Origin: Altererythrobacter lutimaris
GTDB lineage: Bacteria; Pseudomonadota; Alphaproteobacteria; Sphingomonadales; Sphingomonadaceae
DNA length: 64,000 bases
Assembly: GCF_013371495.1 (NCBI RefSeq)
Contig: NZ_JABWTA010000001.1
Location: forward strand, 2,144,693 to 2,208,692
Direction: 5' to 3'
In this document: positions 61,886 through 64,000 of the stretch, one piece after another
Layout of the letters: every line of letters starts with the position of its first letter
How positions within the stretch are numbered: the first letter of the stretch is position 1
The notes under the pieces: model-generated
Database searches by the model: none
Seen by the model: only the letters and a program-made list of their open reading frames with translations
What the model was told of the DNA's origin: nothing
Translations under genes and position numbers: made by a program

Positions 61886-62654
61886 CAGCCAGGACCTCGC
61901 TCATCAGCCCGTCATAGCCTTCTTCTTCGAGCCGCAGCGCGAGTTCCGGCCCGCCGGTTGCAACGATCCGTCCATCGGCCAATACAGACACCCGGTCCGG
62001 CTTCACAACATCGAGCAAGCGTTGATAGTGCGTGATGAGAAGCACGCCTTTGTCGTCGCCGCGCATGATCGCATTGATGCCTTCACCAACGACGCGCAGC
62101 GCATCGATGTCGAGACCGCTATCTGTCTCGTCGAGCACAGCGAACTGAGGCGCAAGAATGCCCATCTGGACCATTTCCGCACGCTTCTTCTCGCCGCCGG
62201 AAAAGCCGACATTCACTTGCCGCTTGAGCATCTCCATATCCATGCGCAGGAGGCCAGCCTTCTCTTTGGCGAGCTTCAGGAACTCGCCGCCAGACAATGG
62301 CTCTTCTTCGCGTGCGGCACGCTGAGCATTCAATGCTTCGCGCAGAAACTGGACGTTGGAAACGCCGGGGATCTCGACAGGATACTGAAACCCGAGGAAC
62401 AGACCTGCCGCAGCACGCTCATGCGGATCAAGCTCAAGGAGGTCGATGCTCTCTCCTGACGCGTCCGTGTAAGTCACGCTCCCGCCGGTCACATCGTAGC
62501 CCGGGCGCCCCCCAAGCACATAGGACAGCGTCGATTTGCCAGCACCGTTTGGGCCCATGATTGCATGGACCTCCCCGGCGCTCACTTCGAGCGAGAGGCC
62601 CTTGAGGATTGGCTTGCCGACTACTTCGGCGGTCAGGTTCTCGATTCTCAACAT
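61878..62654 (-). CDS. sufC: Fe-S cluster assembly ATPase SufC
   Basis: A 258-aa ABC-type ATPase. Walker A is IMGPNGAGKSTLSYVLGG, the signature is FSGGEKKRAEMVQMG, and Walker B is FAVLDETDSGLDIDALR. It powers the SufBCD scaffold. Its start overlaps the stop of the 151-aa upstream gene by 1 bp. Confidence 0.97.
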   Translation of the reverse strand: MLRIENLTAEVVGKPILKGLSLEVSAGEVHAIMGPNGAGKSTLSYVLGGRPGYDVTGGSVTYTDASGESIDLLELDPHERAAAGLFLGFQYPVEIPGVSNVQFLREALNAQRAAREEEPLSGGEFLKLAKEKAGLLRMDMEMLKRQVNVGFSGGEKKRAEMVQMGILAPQFAVLDETDSGLDIDALRVVGEGINAIMRGDDKGVLLITHYQRLLDVVKPDRVSVLADGRIVATGGPELALRLEEEGYDGLMSEVLADV

Positions 62655-63109
62655 TAATTGGACGCCTCGTTCGGGATCACTTCATTGGTAAGGTCCGTCG
62701 GGACCATGCGCGCTTCCTGCATCGCATATTGCCGCATGAGCTGGCGGTCGAAATCGCGCCCGCGCGAGACGTGAACCTCGGCCACTGTGCGGAACACGTC
62801 ACCCGCCTTCTCAGGCGCGAGGACTTCGCTCCAACGGCCCTGACGAAGGGCTTCCTCTGACTGACGCACGAGCTTTGCTTTGAGCTTCTCACAGCGCGGA
62901 ATGTCTGCCGCATGCTGCTCGGCAAAGTCCGCTTCGCGGCGGAATCGTCGATCCGCGTAATTCAAGCAACGGCGATAATCGTCGACCAGCGGCTTGATGA
63001 TGATCGGATACTCCGTCACCCAATAGGTAGGCAGTGCTGTTTCTACAGCCTGGTCCATATTCGGAGCGGCTTGCATGGTGAGCGTCAATGCGAGTGCGGT
63101 GGTAAGCAT
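62654..63109 (-). CDS. unknown 151-aa exported protein inside the SUF operon
   Basis: The N-terminus MLTTALALTLTMQAAPNMDQ is a probable signal peptide. The rest is helical and charged, with two Cys (YRRCLNYAD; IPRCEKLKAK) and a run of basic residues (NYADRRFRREADFA). I recognise no family. Its stop overlaps the sufC start by 1 bp, and a small membrane protein gene lies 9 bp upstream. Its presence between SUF genes may be a lineage-specific insertion. Confidence 0.78.
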   Translation of the reverse strand: MLTTALALTLTMQAAPNMDQAVETALPTYWVTEYPIIIKPLVDDYRRCLNYADRRFRREADFAEQHAADIPRCEKLKAKLVRQSEEALRQGRWSEVLAPEKAGDVFRTVAEVHVSRGRDFDRQLMRQYAMQEARMVPTDLTNEVIPNEASN

Positions 63110-63118
63110 TATCTGGCC

Positions 63119-63310
63119 TCAGAACAGAGTGAGAAATTGGGGAGCGAAATAAAGCGCCGCGCCGGTGCACAGGACAAGCACGACCATGCCAATGGTGGAC
63201 GCCCCCCGGCTGAGCAGCATCACAAGTGCGAAAATCGCGGCGAGCGCGGGCACCATGAAAAGGGCGATTTTCTGCATGTCAGGCGACATCAGGTCATTGA
63301 GATCAGGCAT
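63119..63310 (-). CDS. unknown 63-aa membrane protein inside the SUF operon
   Basis: A short protein from ATG 63310 with two hydrophobic segments: ALFMVPALAAIFALVMLL and TIGMVVLVLCTGAALYF. It starts MPDLNDLMSPDMQ. The frame extends upstream, but the ATG at 63310 is supported by an 8-bp overlap with the stop of the DUF559 gene. Function unknown. Confidence 0.72.
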   Translation of the reverse strand: MPDLNDLMSPDMQKIALFMVPALAAIFALVMLLSRGASTIGMVVLVLCTGAALYFAPQFLTLF

Positions 63311-63842
63311 CGGATTGGTCTCCCCCTCTTTCTGAATAGGAGCGGCCCGATGTTCTGTCTTTGGGACGTGAATTGGCGCGATGCTCGCGCTGGTTTTCAC
63401 GTTTGTCAGCGATGCGAATACGCATGCCGTGCGTGATGCGCTGAAGGACGGTGTCAATGTCTTCCAGAATGTCTTTGGCTTTGAGGCGCATGACGCGGAT
63501 GCCCACGCTTTCCAGGCTCTTGTCACGGCGCTTGGCGAGCGTTTCGTCCTGATCTTCCTCGTCGATCATGATGGCCATGCCAAGCGTGTGGCAGTTGAAG
63601 TCGACAATCGCGCTACCGACCACAGCAAAGCGTTTGAACGTGTAGCGCCCAAGGTCAGCTTTCGCGAACTTCGCGGCCAATGCTTTGTTTGCAGGCGAAG
63701 CGAAGCGCTTCATCTCGCGCGCGCGATCGTGCAGCGCGTCGAGCCGCTTCTCGCTGATCTCCCATCCACGGCCTTTCTTTTTGAGAACGGGCGCTTCAGT
63801 TGCCGGAGCGTCGGAAAGTTTGAGGGTCTTGCGGTCAGTCAT
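63303..63842 (-). CDS. DUF559-type (endonuclease-fold) protein
   Basis: A 179-aa protein. Residues about 35-140 follow the DUF559/Vsr-like pattern: DRAREMKRFASPANKALAAK, then TFKRFAVVGSAIVDFNCHTL, MAIMIDEEDQDETLAKRRDK, SVGIRVMRLKAKDILEDIDT. This fold is a PD-(D/E)XK-like nuclease in many genomes; the usual EVDGxxH is changed here to MIDEEDQ, so activity may be altered. The C-terminus is a charged, disordered tail. It overlaps both neighbours by 8 bp, within the SUF operon. Confidence 0.8.
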   Translation of the reverse strand: MTDRKTLKLSDAPATEAPVLKKKGRGWEISEKRLDALHDRAREMKRFASPANKALAAKFAKADLGRYTFKRFAVVGSAIVDFNCHTLGMAIMIDEEDQDETLAKRRDKSLESVGIRVMRLKAKDILEDIDTVLQRITHGMRIRIADKRENQREHRANSRPKDRTSGRSYSERGGDQSDA

Positions 63843-64000
63843 TTGCTGCTCGCCACAGCCGGATGTGCTTGACTGCGTTCAAGAGGAAAACGCCCGCCAT
63901 TAGCAAGAGTAGTCCAGCTAAGGCCGTTTCCCTGCTAAGCTTGTCAATTCCATTTGCGAGGGTGACCGCTGTCAACAGGAGCCATGCGAGTGCCCACAGA
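63835..64000 (-). CDS. partial membrane protein, 5' end outside window
   Basis: The minus-strand frame from the right edge encodes LWALAWLLLTAVTLANGIDK and a second hydrophobic segment ALAGLLLLMAGVFLLNAVKH, and ends RLWRAAND. Its TGA at 63835-63837 overlaps the DUF559 start by 8 bp, the same style of overlap as the rest of the operon. About 54 codons are visible. It is probably a small two-helix membrane protein, upstream of which sufB would be expected. Confidence 0.6.
   Translation of the reverse strand, partial: LWALAWLLLTAVTLANGIDKLSRETALAGLLLLMAGVFLLNAVKHIRLWRAAND

Overview
The window looks like an ordinary chromosomal segment of an alphaproteobacterium, most likely Sphingomonadales and probably an Erythrobacter-like member of the Erythrobacteraceae. 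This is inferred from recalled family distribution, not from a search. The supporting signs are the SUF operon with a short SufD and DUF59 protein, mmcB under a GTTC-N7-GTTC SOS box, a DUF2093 gene, the rpe / heparinase-like / purH operon, the PF06580-LytTR pair, DUF2141 proteins, and the moderately high GC content. I see no phage, transposase, integrase, CRISPR array or rRNA. There is one tRNA.

Layout, 1-15.3 kb: a truncated crotonase; a divergent HxlR regulator / thioesterase pair sharing two copies of one palindrome; an FkbM methyltransferase; dxs with an FNR-type box upstream; a Fur/Zur regulator; msrA preceded by an overlapping 52-aa small gene; a 30-bp perfect inverted repeat; the operon rpe, heparinase-like gene, purH; a DUF2141 protein; a lipid-kinase / nucleotidyltransferase-like pair; an M20 amidohydrolase; and a GFA-family gene whose best start is CTG.

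15.3-25.8 kb is a beta-glucan (laminarin-type) utilisation locus on the minus strand: TonB-dependent receptor, GH16 endoglucanase, LacI regulator, MFS transporter, GH3 beta-glucosidase and SSS sugar symporter. LacI-type palindromes lie before the receptor and the GH3 gene. The likely flow is GH16 cutting outside or at the surface, TBDR uptake of oligomers, GH3 hydrolysis in the periplasm, and MFS/SSS import of sugar, with LacI as the switch.

25.8-34.9 kb is a complete chemotaxis operon (MCP, STAS, cheA, cheR, cheB, cheD, cheY, cheW and a 95-aa unknown). Divergent from it is a second CheB-like response regulator that lacks two of the three catalytic esterase residues. No flagellar gene is present.

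34.9-54.3 kb holds tRNA-Arg(CCG), SOS-controlled mmcB, a hydroxylase/DUF2141 pair, a 597-aa acidic protein, an esterase, two M48-type proteases flanking a DsbA-like protein, an HD-domain protein, a LytS/LytTR two-component pair, nadC, RNase T2, a repeat-rich 425-bp intergenic region, tadA, rpmB, a phytase-like esterase, an M23 lipoprotein, DUF2093, and xseA/purD whose start codons overlap head to head.

54.3-64 kb holds a 52-aa small gene, an FNR-boxed cytochrome c lipoprotein, adenosine kinase, a CysZ/EI24 membrane protein, two unknown genes (one internally duplicated) and a tightly overlapping SUF iron-sulfur operon that runs off the right edge. sufB is not in the window.
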